The notes under the pieces are model-generated. The model made no database searches. It worked only from the letters and a program-made list of their open reading frames with translations, and was not told the DNA's origin. A stretch of 34,817 nt of DNA, from positions 1 through 34,817 of the forward strand of contig NZ_JAGGOZ010000126.1 of assembly GCF_018614075.1 (NCBI RefSeq). The letters run 5' to 3'. Positions 1 through 7,476 of the stretch are shown here, one piece after another (positions within the stretch are counted from its first letter, which is position 1; the number at the start of each line of letters is the position of its first letter). Position numbers and translations under genes: made by a program. The DNA is from Streptomyces sp. ISL-94 (GTDB lineage: Bacteria; Actinomycetota; Actinomycetes; Streptomycetales; Streptomycetaceae).

Positions 1-21
1 GGGCAGGGGCAGGGGCAGGGG
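1..21. repeat. GGGCAG hexamer tandem repeat
   Basis: Three copies of GGGCAG followed by GGG lie at the very left edge, so the array may continue outside the window. It is just upstream of the MFS gene. No function can be assigned. Confidence 0.7.
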
Positions 22-87
22 TCACGGCGCCATCATAAGGAGTCGCCCCATCAACCATCAGGCAGGCTCCCTGATAGTTTCTCTGCC

Positions 88-1302
88 ATGACCGGGGAAA
101 CAGACCTCAGCCCGGCGCGCCTGCGCCATGCCCGTTTCGCGATCGCCGCCGTCTTCTGCGCCCACGGCGCGGTCACCGGCTCCTTCGCCACCCGCATCCC
201 GTGGATCCAGGAGCACGCCCAGCTCGGCGCCGGCACCCTGGGTCTCGCCCTCGCCTTCCCCGCCCTGGGCGCGGCGCTCGCGATGCCTCTGGCCGGGCGG
301 ATCAACCACCGCTTCGGGGCCCGCGCCGCGCTGCGCGCGCTGCTGGCGCTGTGGACGCTCTCCCTCATCCTCCCGAGCCTCGCCCCGAACCTGCCCGCCC
401 TCTGCTTCGCGCTCTTCGTCTACGGAGCCACCTCCGGCATGTCCGACGTGGCGATGAACGCGCTCGGTGTGGAGACCGAGAACCGGCTGCGGCGCTCGAT
501 CATGTCCTCGCTGCACGGCATGTGGAGCGTGGGCGCGCTCCTCGGCTCGGCGGCCGGTACGGTCGCCGCGCACGCCGGGGCCGACGCACGGCTGCACCAC
601 CTGATCGCCGCGTGCGCGCTCACCGCGGCCGGGCTGGTCGCCGTACGCGGGGTGCTCGATCTGAAGGCCGCCGCGGACGCGGAGGCTCCGGCGCACTTCG
701 CGCTGCCGCCGAAGTCGGCGGTACTCATCGGGGCGATCGGGTTCTGCGCGGTCTTCGCGGAGGGCGCCAGTCTGGACTGGTCGGCGGTCTATCTGCGGGA
801 CGTGCTGGACACCGACGCCGGTCTGGCGGCGGCCTCCACCACCGCCTTCGCGCTGACCATGGCGGTCGCCCGGCTCGCCGGGGACCGGGTGGTGGACCGC
901 TTCGGGGCCGTGCGCACGGTCCGGGCGGGCGGGGTGCTCGCCACCGCGGGCGGGCTGCTCGTGGTGACGGCCCGGCATCCCGCGGCGGCGATGGCCGGCT
1001 TCGCGCTGATCGGGCTCGGCATCGCGGTGGTGGTCCCGCTGGCCTTCGCGGCCGCGGGGCGCAGCGGGCCGGCTCCGGCGCAGGCCATCGCGGGCGTCGC
1101 GACGATCACCTACACGTCCGGGCTGATCGCGCCGTCGGCGATCGGCGCCGTGGCGGACGCGACCTCGCTCGTGGTCTCCTTCGGGCTGGTCACCCTCCTG
1201 GCGTTCGCGCTGGTGGCGGGGGCCGCCGTACTGCGGCAGAAGCCGTCCGGGCCGGGCGCGGGCCAGGCCGATCAGAACGAACCTGCTGCAATCCGGCCGT
1301 AA
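88..1302 (+). CDS. MFS transporter, YbjJ-like
   Basis: A 404-aa integral membrane protein, the usual length for a 12-helix major facilitator. Helices alternate with short charged loops from about residue 12 to 385. The loop GRINHRFGAR between helices 2 and 3 fits the MFS signature. The stretch DVAMNALGVETENR followed by SIMSSLHGMWSVGALLGS (roughly residues 120-155) is the pattern of the E. coli YbjJ branch, whose substrates are poorly known. The ATG at 88 has no clear Shine-Dalgarno. A TGATAGTTT sequence lies about 10 nt upstream and could be a -10 element of a very short-leader transcript. It is monocistronic and is followed by a decayed permease. The substrate cannot be read from the sequence; drug or sugar efflux are both possible. 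Confidence 0.88.
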   Translation: MTGETDLSPARLRHARFAIAAVFCAHGAVTGSFATRIPWIQEHAQLGAGTLGLALAFPALGAALAMPLAGRINHRFGARAALRALLALWTLSLILPSLAPNLPALCFALFVYGATSGMSDVAMNALGVETENRLRRSIMSSLHGMWSVGALLGSAAGTVAAHAGADARLHHLIAACALTAAGLVAVRGVLDLKAAADAEAPAHFALPPKSAVLIGAIGFCAVFAEGASLDWSAVYLRDVLDTDAGLAAASTTAFALTMAVARLAGDRVVDRFGAVRTVRAGGVLATAGGLLVVTARHPAAAMAGFALIGLGIAVVVPLAFAAAGRSGPAPAQAIAGVATITYTSGLIAPSAIGAVADATSLVVSFGLVTLLAFALVAGAAVLRQKPSGPGAGQADQNEPAAIRP

Positions 1303-1341
1303 AGCGGCTCCGGCCGCCGTGCGGCCTCGGCGCTTGACCAG

Positions 1342-1845
1342 GTGACGAAACGGAAGTGGTGGACCGGGGGCCTCGACGTGCGCTGGACCCTGCACGGAGA
1401 CGGGCGGGCCCGGCCCCGGGCGCGGTGGTACGGGCCGGACGAGCGGCTTTCGTGGCCGCGGGGCCGGGGGCCCAGCACGTAATGGCCAGGTCCGGCGCGA
1501 GCTCGTCGTGCCGGACCTGATGGGCCTGAACCCGAACCTGGCCATCTTGACTTCTCCCACCTGCAGCAGGGGGATTCAGCCGGGCGGGGTGCTCGGCGGC
1601 ATCACCGTCATCCCGTACGGCATGATCGGCCTGCTCGGCGCCCAGATCTGGATCAACGGGCGGGTGGACCTGCGCAATCCGCTGAACCTGGTGCCGGCCG
1701 CGGCGGGCACCATCATCGGCGTGGGCGGGGTCGAGCTGCACTTCACCGACAGCTTCGAGCTGGGCGGTATCGCGTTGGGCACGATCGTGGTGATCACGGG
1801 CTACCACGCGCTGCGGTACTTCGCCCCCGCGCACCTGGGCGCAGG
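1342..1845 (+). pseudogene. Remnant of a uracil/pyrimidine permease (NCS2 family)
   Basis: Three pieces of one nucleobase permease survive. An N-terminal piece starts at GTG 1342 and reads RWTLHGDG...GPDERLSWPRG before a stop near 1480. A piece in the next frame reads QHV.A...GAS, then MGLNPNLAILTS around 1526-1557, which matches the first helix and QHVVAMFGA region of uracil permeases. After LTS the sequence jumps to VLGGITVIPYGMIGLLGAQIW, PLNLVPAAAGTIIG and FELGGIALGTIVVITGYH, the last two helices. At least one frameshift and a deletion of most of the middle of the protein are needed to explain this. The last segment happens to be in frame with the next gene, producing a false long fusion. 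No uracil-pathway genes are nearby. Confidence 0.8.
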
Positions 1846-1886
1846 AGCGGCGCTCGACGCGGGCGCCTCGGCGTACGACGACCGCA

Positions 1887-1920
1887 CGGCTCCGGACGGC
1901 TCCGGACGGCTCCGGACGGC
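1887..1920. repeat. 10-bp tandem repeat, TCCGGACGGC x3
   Basis: Three exact copies of TCCGGACGGC (1891-1920), preceded by a partial copy, lie between the permease remnant and the DUF5995 gene. The 10-bp period is not a multiple of three, which argues that this stretch is not coding. Confidence 0.7.
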
Positions 1921-2026
1921 ACGGACGCGCCTCGTTGACGCGGCCGTTGACGGGGTTTCGCCCGAACCGGGGAAGCGTACGGCCAAGTTCCCCGGATCCG
2001 GGCCGGTCCCTGCGACTCTGCCTCCC

Positions 2027-2686
2027 ATGGAAGCGGTGCTGGCGCGGATGCGCGCCCTGGACGAGCGGCTCCCGCCGCAGGACGGTGTCGCCGTCTTCAA
2101 CCGGGTCTACCTGACGGTCACGGAGACCCTGGACCGGAGGATCGGGCGCGGGGACTTCCCGGCGCCCCGGCGGGCCGAGACGCTCGGCGTGCGGTTCGCC
2201 GAGCGGTACCTGGCGGCGGTGGAGGCGGACCGGGCCCCGGCCTGCTGGCGCCCCCTGCTCCAGTACCGCCGCCACCCCGGGATCCGCCCGCTCCAGCACG
2301 CCCTGGCCGGGATCAACGCGCACATCGGGCACGACCTGGCCGTCGCGGTGGTGTCCACGTGCAGGGCCCTGGACTGCGAGCCCGCCGCCCTCGAAGCCGA
2401 CTTCGACCGGGTCGGCGACACCCTGGTCGCCCTGGAGGAGCACATCCGGGAGGACCTGATGCCGGGCCCGGACCTCCTGGAGATCGCCGACCCGCTGACC
2501 CACCTGATCGGCTCGTGGAGCCTGGAACGCGCCCGCGCCGGCGCCTGGGCTGCGGCCCGCCTGCTGTGGAGCCTGCGCCGCTCCCCCGACCTGGCGGAGG
2601 AGTTCCGCGAGTCCCTGGACGCAGGTGTCGGCCTGGTCGGCCGCTGCCTGCTGACCCCGACGGGCCGCACCCCCGTACGGGCATGA
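2027..2686 (+). CDS. DUF5995 family protein
   Basis: A soluble, mainly helical protein of 219 aa. It begins MEAVLARMRALDERLPPQDGVAVFNRVYLTVT, with HPGIRPLQHALAGINAHIGHDLAVAVV near residue 85-110. The ALAGINAHIGHDL segment, with paired histidines after a helix, is the recognisable mark of DUF5995; no function is established. The ATG at 2027 was chosen because family similarity starts there. The reading frame is open further upstream only because the permease remnant lies in the same frame. A strong hairpin follows directly, so it is probably a single-gene transcript. Confidence 0.78.
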   Translation: MEAVLARMRALDERLPPQDGVAVFNRVYLTVTETLDRRIGRGDFPAPRRAETLGVRFAERYLAAVEADRAPACWRPLLQYRRHPGIRPLQHALAGINAHIGHDLAVAVVSTCRALDCEPAALEADFDRVGDTLVALEEHIREDLMPGPDLLEIADPLTHLIGSWSLERARAGAWAAARLLWSLRRSPDLAEEFRESLDAGVGLVGRCLLTPTGRTPVRA

Positions 2687-2688
2687 AA

Positions 2689-2726
2689 ACGGGCCGCCGC
2701 CGCGTTCGTACGCGGGGGCGGCCCGT
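2689..2726. terminator. Bidirectional terminator hairpin
   Basis: Arms ACGGGCCGCCGCCGCG and CGCGGGGGCGGCCCGT pair over 16 positions with one mismatch around a 6-nt loop. It sits 2 nt after the DUF5995 stop and 21 nt from the convergent davB stop, so it can serve both genes. Confidence 0.8.
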
Positions 2727-2747
2727 GGTCATGGGGGCCGGGAACGG

Positions 2748-4445
2748 TCAGTCCTCCGGGAGCTCGACCGGGGCGATCTCGTCGTAGACGTCGCCCGGGC
2801 CCGGGTTGGTGGCGTCGGTGGAGCCGCCGAGGTGGTGCATGACGCCCCAGACGGCGTTCAGGGCGGTCTGGACGGCGCCCTCGGCCCAGCCGGCCGTCCA
2901 GGAGATGTCGTCTCCCGCGAGGAAGATGCCGCGCTTGTCCTCGGGGAGGCGGTCCTGCATGAAGTGGGTGAACAGGCGGCGCTGGTAGCGGTAGTGACCC
3001 GGCAGGTTGGCCTTGAACGCGCCCATGAAGTAGGGCTCGTTCTCCCAGGACACGGTCACCGGGTTGCCGATGATGTGGCGGCGGATGTCGACCTTCGGGT
3101 AGATCTCGCCGAGGGACTTCAGCATGACCTCCATCCGCTCGTTCGCGGACAGCGGCAGCCACTTCAGGCTGTCGTCGCACCAGGTGTAGGACAGGCAGAT
3201 GACAGCCGGCTGGTCCGGGCCGTTGTCCAGCAGGTAGGTGCCGCGGGTCATGCGGTCCGTGAGGGTCATCGACATGACGTCGCGGCCCGTTTCCTCGTCC
3301 TTGTCGAGCCAGAAGGGGCGGTCGACCGGGATGAAGAGCTTGCTGGACTCCATGTAGTGGGTGCGCTCGATCGCCGTCCAGTGGTCGATCGGGAAGAGCG
3401 TGTCGTCGCACGCGATCTTCGACAGGAGCATCCAGGACTGGGCCGTGAAGATCGCGGCGCGGTACGTGCGGATGTCGCCGGACGCGTCGGTGACCGTGAT
3501 GCGGTTGCCGGCCGTGCGGTGCAGGCGGGTCACCGCGGGGCGCGGGGCGCCCTCGTGCAGGGAGGACAGCGAGGTGCCCTGGGCCCAGTGGACGATCTTC
3601 TCGGGCTCGCGCTCCCACAGGCGCAGCGGGAGCTGCTGCGAGCCGCCGACGATGCCGCGGTGGTGGTCGTCGGCCTCGGTGTAGACGACGCGCAGGATCT
3701 CCAGGATGGAGTTCGGGAAGTCGGTGTCCCAGCCGCCCGTGCCGAAGCCGACCTGGCCGAAGATCTCGCGCTTGCGGAAGGACTGGAAGGCCTCGGACTT
3801 GCAGAGGAAGCCGTAGAAGGTCTCGTCGTCGAGCTTCTCGACGAGCTTCGCCCAGATCTCGCGGATGCGCGGCACGTCCCGCTCGCGCATCGCGGTGTTC
3901 ATGTCGGAGAAGTCGGCGCCCTCGTCCAGGCAGGCGTTCCACGCGGCGGACACGTCGCGGTAGACCTGCGGGAGGTCGGCGATGGTCTCGGCGTAGTGGG
4001 TCTCGCCCTTGAGGTCGACGACCGTGGAGGGGGTGGACTCGGCGAGCGGGTTCGGGAAGGGTTCCGTCACCAGGCCGACGAGGTCGATGTAGTGCTGGAG
4101 GGCGGTGGAGGACGGCGGGAAGCGCATGGCGCCCATCTCCGCGGTCAGGCCCTCGGTGCCGGCGCCCTCGAAGCCGACGGTGCGCAGCCGGCCGCCGATC
4201 TGGTCGGCCTCGTAGACGACGGGCTTGAGGCCCATCTTCATCAGCTCGTAGGCGGAGATGATGCCGGACAGTCCGCCGCCGATGACGGCGACCTCGGTGC
4301 CGTGCTCGGTGGCCGGTATCTGGCCCAGGCCCGCCGGGTGGGCGAGGAAATCGTCGTACGCGTACGGGAAGTCCGGGCCGAACATGGTGATCGGCGGCTG
4401 TCCGTCGCTGTGCGGGACGGCGGTGGTGGGCACCGTGGACGTCAT
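2748..4445 (-). CDS. davB: L-lysine 2-monooxygenase (flavin amine oxidase family)
   Basis: Predicted FAD enzyme that oxidatively decarboxylates L-lysine to 5-aminopentanamide, CO2 and water in the cytoplasm. The 565 aa match the roughly 560 aa of Pseudomonas DavB. Residues 20-90 carry the N-terminal GPDF-Y/F-DD-HPAGLG pattern, the Rossmann motif VIGGGLSGI (residues 55-62) and VVYEADQIGGRLR. Further collinear DavB-type blocks are FGQVGFGTGGWD, SLSSLHEGAPR, MSMTLTDRMTRGTYL and, at the C-terminus, FLAGDDISWTAGWAEGAVQT, the flavin-binding end of amine oxidases. It follows davA with a 44-nt gap on the same strand, the order expected of a davA-davB operon. Another L-amino-acid monooxygenase, such as one for tryptophan or arginine, is the alternative. 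The amidase next door and the CAT-type permease favour lysine. Confidence 0.85.
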   Translation of the reverse strand: MTSTVPTTAVPHSDGQPPITMFGPDFPYAYDDFLAHPAGLGQIPATEHGTEVAVIGGGLSGIISAYELMKMGLKPVVYEADQIGGRLRTVGFEGAGTEGLTAEMGAMRFPPSSTALQHYIDLVGLVTEPFPNPLAESTPSTVVDLKGETHYAETIADLPQVYRDVSAAWNACLDEGADFSDMNTAMRERDVPRIREIWAKLVEKLDDETFYGFLCKSEAFQSFRKREIFGQVGFGTGGWDTDFPNSILEILRVVYTEADDHHRGIVGGSQQLPLRLWEREPEKIVHWAQGTSLSSLHEGAPRPAVTRLHRTAGNRITVTDASGDIRTYRAAIFTAQSWMLLSKIACDDTLFPIDHWTAIERTHYMESSKLFIPVDRPFWLDKDEETGRDVMSMTLTDRMTRGTYLLDNGPDQPAVICLSYTWCDDSLKWLPLSANERMEVMLKSLGEIYPKVDIRRHIIGNPVTVSWENEPYFMGAFKANLPGHYRYQRRLFTHFMQDRLPEDKRGIFLAGDDISWTAGWAEGAVQTALNAVWGVMHHLGGSTDATNPGPGDVYDEIAPVELPED

Positions 4446-4489
4446 GGGGGTACGTCTCCTTGCGGCAGAGCTGGGGGAAGCGGGGGGTA

Positions 4490-5290
4490 TCAGACGAGGG
4501 AGGCGTAGAGCCCGGGGCGGCGGTCGCGCAGGTAGGGGTTGGTCGTGCGCGACGCGTGCAGCAGCTCGGGGTCGGCCTCGCCGAACACCAGCTCCTCGCC
4601 GCGGCCGGCCCGGGTCCGGGTGACCCCGTCGGGGCTCGCCAGGCAGCTGAGTCCGACGAACTCGAACTCGCCTTCCGGGCCGGTGCGGTTGACGTACGCG
4701 ATGTACATCTGGTTCTCGAAGGCCCGTACGGGGACGAGCTGTTCGGCGACGAACTGGAACGGGTGCATCTGCGCGGTCGGCACCAGGAGGAGGTCGGTGC
4801 CGGCGAGCGCGTGGGCCCGGACGTTCTCGGGGAACTCCACGTCGTAGCAGATCATGATGCCGATGCGGAGGCCGCCGAGGTCCGCCTGGACGACGGGGGC
4901 GTCGCCGGGGGTGAAGGCGTCCTGCTCGAAGCAGCCGAAGAGGTGCGTCTTGCGGTAGTTCGCGAGGCGCTCTCCGTCGGGGCCGATGAGCTGGGCCGCG
5001 TTGTACACGGCGTCGCCCGACCGCTCGGGGTAGCCGTACAGGACGGCGACCCCGTGGCGGCGGGCGATCTCACCGATGGCGCGGGCGGACATGCCGTCGG
5101 CCGGTTCGGCGAGGCCGGCGATGTCCTGGGGGGCCAGGGCGTAGCCGGTGAGGAACATCTCCGAGGTCACGAGGAGCCCGGCCCCGCCCTGTGCGGCGCG
5201 CGATGCGGCCTCTTCGAGCGCCTTGAGGTTCTCGGCGGTGTCGCCGAGCCGTCCGGAGCTCTGGAGGAGGGCGGTGCGCAGCGGGGGCAT
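4490..5290 (-). CDS. davA: 5-aminopentanamidase (nitrilase superfamily)
   Basis: Predicted amidase that hydrolyses 5-aminopentanamide, the DavB product, to 5-aminovalerate and ammonia. At 266 aa it is the size of Pseudomonas DavA. The carbon-nitrogen hydrolase triad is visible: Glu44 in TSEMFLTGY, Lys114 in NYRKTHLFG and Cys148 in ICYDVEFPE. The conserved VPTA.M.P.F stretch lies at about residues 170-180, and the C-terminus carries the PYL.DRRPGLY pattern. The ATG at 5290 has AGAGGT 5 nt upstream. It is the first gene of the davA-davB unit, with a promoter-like sequence at 5328-5357 and repeated GATTCGTTGCG boxes upstream. Other omega-amidases are possible, but the pairing with davB is strong context. 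Confidence 0.86.
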   Translation of the reverse strand: MPPLRTALLQSSGRLGDTAENLKALEEAASRAAQGGAGLLVTSEMFLTGYALAPQDIAGLAEPADGMSARAIGEIARRHGVAVLYGYPERSGDAVYNAAQLIGPDGERLANYRKTHLFGCFEQDAFTPGDAPVVQADLGGLRIGIMICYDVEFPENVRAHALAGTDLLLVPTAQMHPFQFVAEQLVPVRAFENQMYIAYVNRTGPEGEFEFVGLSCLASPDGVTRTRAGRGEELVFGEADPELLHASRTTNPYLRDRRPGLYASLV

Positions 5291-5327
5291 GGACTACCTC
5301 TGTGACAGGAGGGGAGGGGGTCCTAAG

Positions 5328-5357
5328 ACGGTACGTTCGCACGTTCGACCGGGACAA
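5328..5357 (-). promoter_or_regulatory. Predicted davA promoter
   Basis: On the minus strand TTGTCC (5352-5357) and TACCGT (5328-5333) are separated by 18 nt, a plausible sigma-70-type promoter 38 nt upstream of the davA start. A double ACGTTCG lies in the spacer. Confidence 0.45.
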
Positions 5358-5365
5358 GCCGTGAC

Positions 5366-5427
5366 CGTTGCGCTGCGCGCATCGATTCGTTGCGTGTTCC
5401 CGGGCGGGTGCGGCGATTCGTTGCGCG
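5366..5427. promoter_or_regulatory. Candidate Lrp-type operator upstream of davA
   Basis: Two direct copies of GATTCGTTGCG start at 5384 and 5415, 31 bp apart, about three helical turns. A third related box, CCGTTGCGCTGCGCGC, starts at 5366. They lie immediately upstream of the predicted -35 element, where an activating Lrp/AsnC protein would bind. The same word recurs before the permease gene that precedes the Lrp gene. The regulatory role is inferred. Confidence 0.5.
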
Positions 5428-5454
5428 GGGCCCCGGTGATGCCCCGGGAACCCC

Positions 5455-5994
5455 CTACGAGCCCGCGCGGAAGGCCGGGTGCGCGCCCAGGAACCGTAGG
5501 TCGTCGAGGATGTCGGGGGTGTGGTGGGAGACGACGCGGCCGCTCCAGGTGTCGACGAGGGCGGGGGCGGTCAGGTCGCCGTCGACGTGGTGGCCGGCGC
5601 CCTCATGGGCGAGGCGCAGCGCGGTGTGTCCGGGTGCGGCGGTGTCCGGGCCGAGGACGGTGGCGGGGACCGAGTTCGCCAGTCCCGGCTCGGCGAGGGC
5701 GGCGGCCACCCGGAGGGATCCCGGACAGCCGGCGGAGAGGTAGAGGCGGTAGCGGTGCGGGACGGGGGAGAACCCGGCGCCGATGCGGCCGCGCAGGGCG
5801 CGGGCCGGGCCGGTGCGGGGCAGGACGGGTGTGTCCCTCGGGCGGCGCGGGGTGCCCCGCGGGCTCGTCGCGGGCTGGGGGCGGGTTCGGCCGGGAGGGC
5901 GGCGCGTGTGCGCCCGGGGCTCGTGCCCGGAGGGCGTACCGGGCCGGCCGACGGGGCGGCGCCGTGTGCCCCGGGCGCGTGGCGGAGGGCGCAC
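5455..5994 (-). CDS. GST/glutathionyl-hydroquinone-reductase-like protein, start uncertain
   Basis: The C-terminal ~115 residues read SPVPHRYRLYLSAGCPGSLR, then VAAALAEPGL, TAPALVDTWSGRVVSHHTPDI and a C-terminus at FLGAHPAFRAGS. This resembles the thioredoxin-fold domain of YqjG/ECM4-type glutathionyl-hydroquinone reductases, with a CPG in place of the CPW active site and W-[ST]-GRVVS. The helical C-terminal domain of that family is absent, so this is a short relative. No ATG, GTG or TTG lies in frame between the start of the similarity (about 5800) and a GTG at 5994, which falls inside a minisatellite and has no ribosome-binding site. The N-terminus may therefore have been replaced or destroyed by repeat expansion; the gene could be a pseudogene or use a non-standard start. 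Confidence 0.5.
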   Translation of the reverse strand: MRPPPRARGTRRRPVGRPGTPSGHEPRAHTRRPPGRTRPQPATSPRGTPRRPRDTPVLPRTGPARALRGRIGAGFSPVPHRYRLYLSAGCPGSLRVAAALAEPGLANSVPATVLGPDTAAPGHTALRLAHEGAGHHVDGDLTAPALVDTWSGRVVSHHTPDILDDLRFLGAHPAFRAGS

Positions 5995-6245
5995 CGGGCC
6001 GGCCGACGGGACGGCGCCGTGTGCCCCGGGCGCGTGGCGGAGGCCGGACCGGGCCGGCCGACGGGACGGCGCCGTGTGCCCCGGCCGACGGGACGGCGCC
6101 TGTGCGCCCCGGGCGCGTGCCGGAGGGCGCACCGGGCCGGCCGACGGGACGGCGCCTGTACGCCCCGGGCGCGTGCCGGAGGGCGGACCGGGCCGGCCGA
6201 CGGGGCGGCGCAGCCTGCGCCCGGGCTCGTGGCGGACGGCGTACG
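5883..6245. repeat. 55-bp GC-rich minisatellite
   Basis: Units beginning ACCGGGCCGGCCGACGGG occur at 5938, 5993, 6048, 6131 and 6187, with a degenerate unit from about 5883. Spacings are 55, 55, 83 (55 plus a 28-bp partial copy) and 56 bp. A 55-bp period shifts the reading frame each time, so this is not a protein repeat. It lies between the GST-like gene and the putative leader peptide, both on the minus strand. Confidence 0.85.
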
Positions 6246-6247
6246 GG

Positions 6248-6388
6248 TCAGCCGCGGGGGCCGTAGGCGCTGCAGACCCGCAGGAGGTCTATGTGCAGGC
6301 GCCGGGTCAGCCACCAGCGGCGGAGGGTCTGCGCCCCCGCGTCCGCCGTCCTGGCCTCGTCCACCGGTCCCCGCCACCCAGCCCTCAT
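6248..6388 (-). CDS. Putative regulatory leader peptide (46 aa)
   Basis: An ATG at 6388 opens a 46-codon frame ending LTRRLHIDLLRVCSAYGPRG, then TGA at 6248. The block RR-LHIDLLR-xxSA is the consensus end of small actinobacterial peptides annotated as putative leader peptides, which usually precede sulfur or thiol metabolism operons and are thought to act by attenuation. A cysteine sits in the key block (RVCSA). A GTG 12 codons later is an alternative start giving a more typical length. A weak AGGA lies upstream of the ATG. Downstream on the same strand are the 55-bp repeats and then the GST-like, thiol-related gene, its likely target. Confidence 0.55.
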   Translation of the reverse strand: MRAGWRGPVDEARTADAGAQTLRRWWLTRRLHIDLLRVCSAYGPRG

Positions 6389-6537
6389 GTGCGCCCCGTC
6401 CTGCGGTGGTTACGCTTCCCGCGGGGGGCGCCGGCCAATCCTGCCGTCCCCGCAGCGTCATGGCGGCGTACGGGGCCGTCAAGCAGGCGGTGACGACCGA
6501 CCGGGCCGCCGCCACCGACCGAAGGAGCTCCGCACCC

Positions 6538-7230
6538 ATGTCCGCCGAGGTACTCGACAATCCGGTCTGGGCCGCGCTGAACGGGCCGCACCGCCGCTTC
6601 GCCGAGCACGGGCCCGCAGGGCTGGCCGCCCGCTACACCTTGGACACCAGCCCCTTCGCGGGGCTCGGCGATCCGGAGGATCCGCGCGCCTGGGCGGATC
6701 TGGCCGAGCTGGTGGGGCCCGGGGAGGAGGTCTGGCTGACCGGGCTGCCGACGCCGCCGCCGGGGTGGGAGACGGTGCTGAACCTGCCGGGCGTCCAGCT
6801 GGACGGGCGTGGGGTACGGGCCGAGGCGGCGCCGGAGGCGGTGGTGCTGGGGCCCGGCGACGTGCCGGAGATGCTGGAGCTGGTGGCGCTGACCCGGCCG
6901 GGGCCGTTCCTGGACCGGACGGTGGAGCTGGGCACCTACCTCGGGATCCGGCACGAGGGGCGGCTCGTCGCGATGGCGGGGGAACGGATGCGGCCGCCGG
7001 GCTGGTCGGAGATCAGTGCGGTGTGCACGCATCCGGAGCACCGGGGGCGGGGCGCGGCGGCCCGGCTGATACGGGCGGTCGCGTGGGCGGTGCGTGAGCG
7101 GGGGGACGTGCCGTTCCTGCATGCGGCGGCGGCGAACACGTCTGCCGTTCGGCTCTACGAGGCGATGGGTTTCACGTTGCGGCGGAGGCCGGTCTTCCTG
7201 GGGCTGCGGACCCCGGCCAAGGAGGCCTGA
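6538..7230 (+). CDS. GNAT family N-acetyltransferase
   Basis: A cytoplasmic protein of 230 aa. The C-terminal half is a GNAT (FR47-like) acetyl-CoA domain. Motif A reads SAVCTHPEHRGRGAAARLIR (about residues 157-180), with the R-G-x-G-A pyrophosphate loop. This is followed by FLHAAAANTSAVRLYEAMGF, the motif B pattern where a residue near the A-N-T-S-A-x-x-L-Y segment contacts CoA. The N-terminal ~100 residues show no clear domain. The ATG at 6538 is preceded by GAAGGAG at 6521-6527, which fixes the start even though the frame stays open for about 1 kb upstream. The substrate is unknown. It is probably monocistronic and is followed by repeats. Confidence 0.85.
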   Translation: MSAEVLDNPVWAALNGPHRRFAEHGPAGLAARYTLDTSPFAGLGDPEDPRAWADLAELVGPGEEVWLTGLPTPPPGWETVLNLPGVQLDGRGVRAEAAPEAVVLGPGDVPEMLELVALTRPGPFLDRTVELGTYLGIRHEGRLVAMAGERMRPPGWSEISAVCTHPEHRGRGAAARLIRAVAWAVRERGDVPFLHAAAANTSAVRLYEAMGFTLRRRPVFLGLRTPAKEA

Positions 7231-7254
7231 GCGGCGGGCCGCGGGGCCGCAGGC

Positions 7255-7470
7255 CGCTGCGCGGAGCCTTCCTCCACCCCGCCCCTTCCCGAAACCGTGG
7301 GCTCCGCCCCCGGGCCCCCGCGCCTCAAGCGCCGGCGAGGCTGGACGGGTGCGGCTCGCGCGCCGGTGCGGCTCAAGGATTCGGGGCTCCGCCCCCGACC
7401 CCGCGCCTCACACGCCGGCGAGGCTGGATTTGTCCTCAGGCGGGGCCGGATGTGCTCCCGGCGAGGCGGG
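7255..7470. repeat. Dispersed intergenic repeats (two copies plus a leader block)
   Basis: Two copies of the GGGCTCCGCCCC...CGCCTCA.GCGCCGGCGAGGCTGGA type lie at 7299-7345 and 7383-7428. They are preceded by a block with CCACCCCGCCCCTTCCCG. The same sequence types recur at 15.2-15.4, 18.7-19.1, 25.97 and 34.3-34.6 kb. The region separates the convergent GNAT and Lrp genes and holds no gene. Confidence 0.75.
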
Positions 7471-7476
7471 TCGTTC

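Noticed and set aside
1508..2686. A 392-aa fusion of a permease end with DUF5995
   Set aside because: The permease part lacks most of its helices and an N-terminus, and DUF5995 has its own start; the shared frame is chance.
2832..4508. A 558-codon open frame on the plus strand opposite davB
   Set aside because: It is a shadow produced by high third-position GC. Its translation is low-complexity and charged with no domain, while the minus strand reads a complete DavB.
5938..6245. The 55-bp repeats considered as a CRISPR array
   Set aside because: There are no unique spacers: the units abut each other with near-identical sequence throughout, and no cas genes are present. It is a minisatellite.
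5521..7230. A 569-aa protein ending in the GNAT domain
   Set aside because: The first ~340 codons cross the minisatellite and a non-coding region; a good ribosome-binding site precedes the ATG at 6538.
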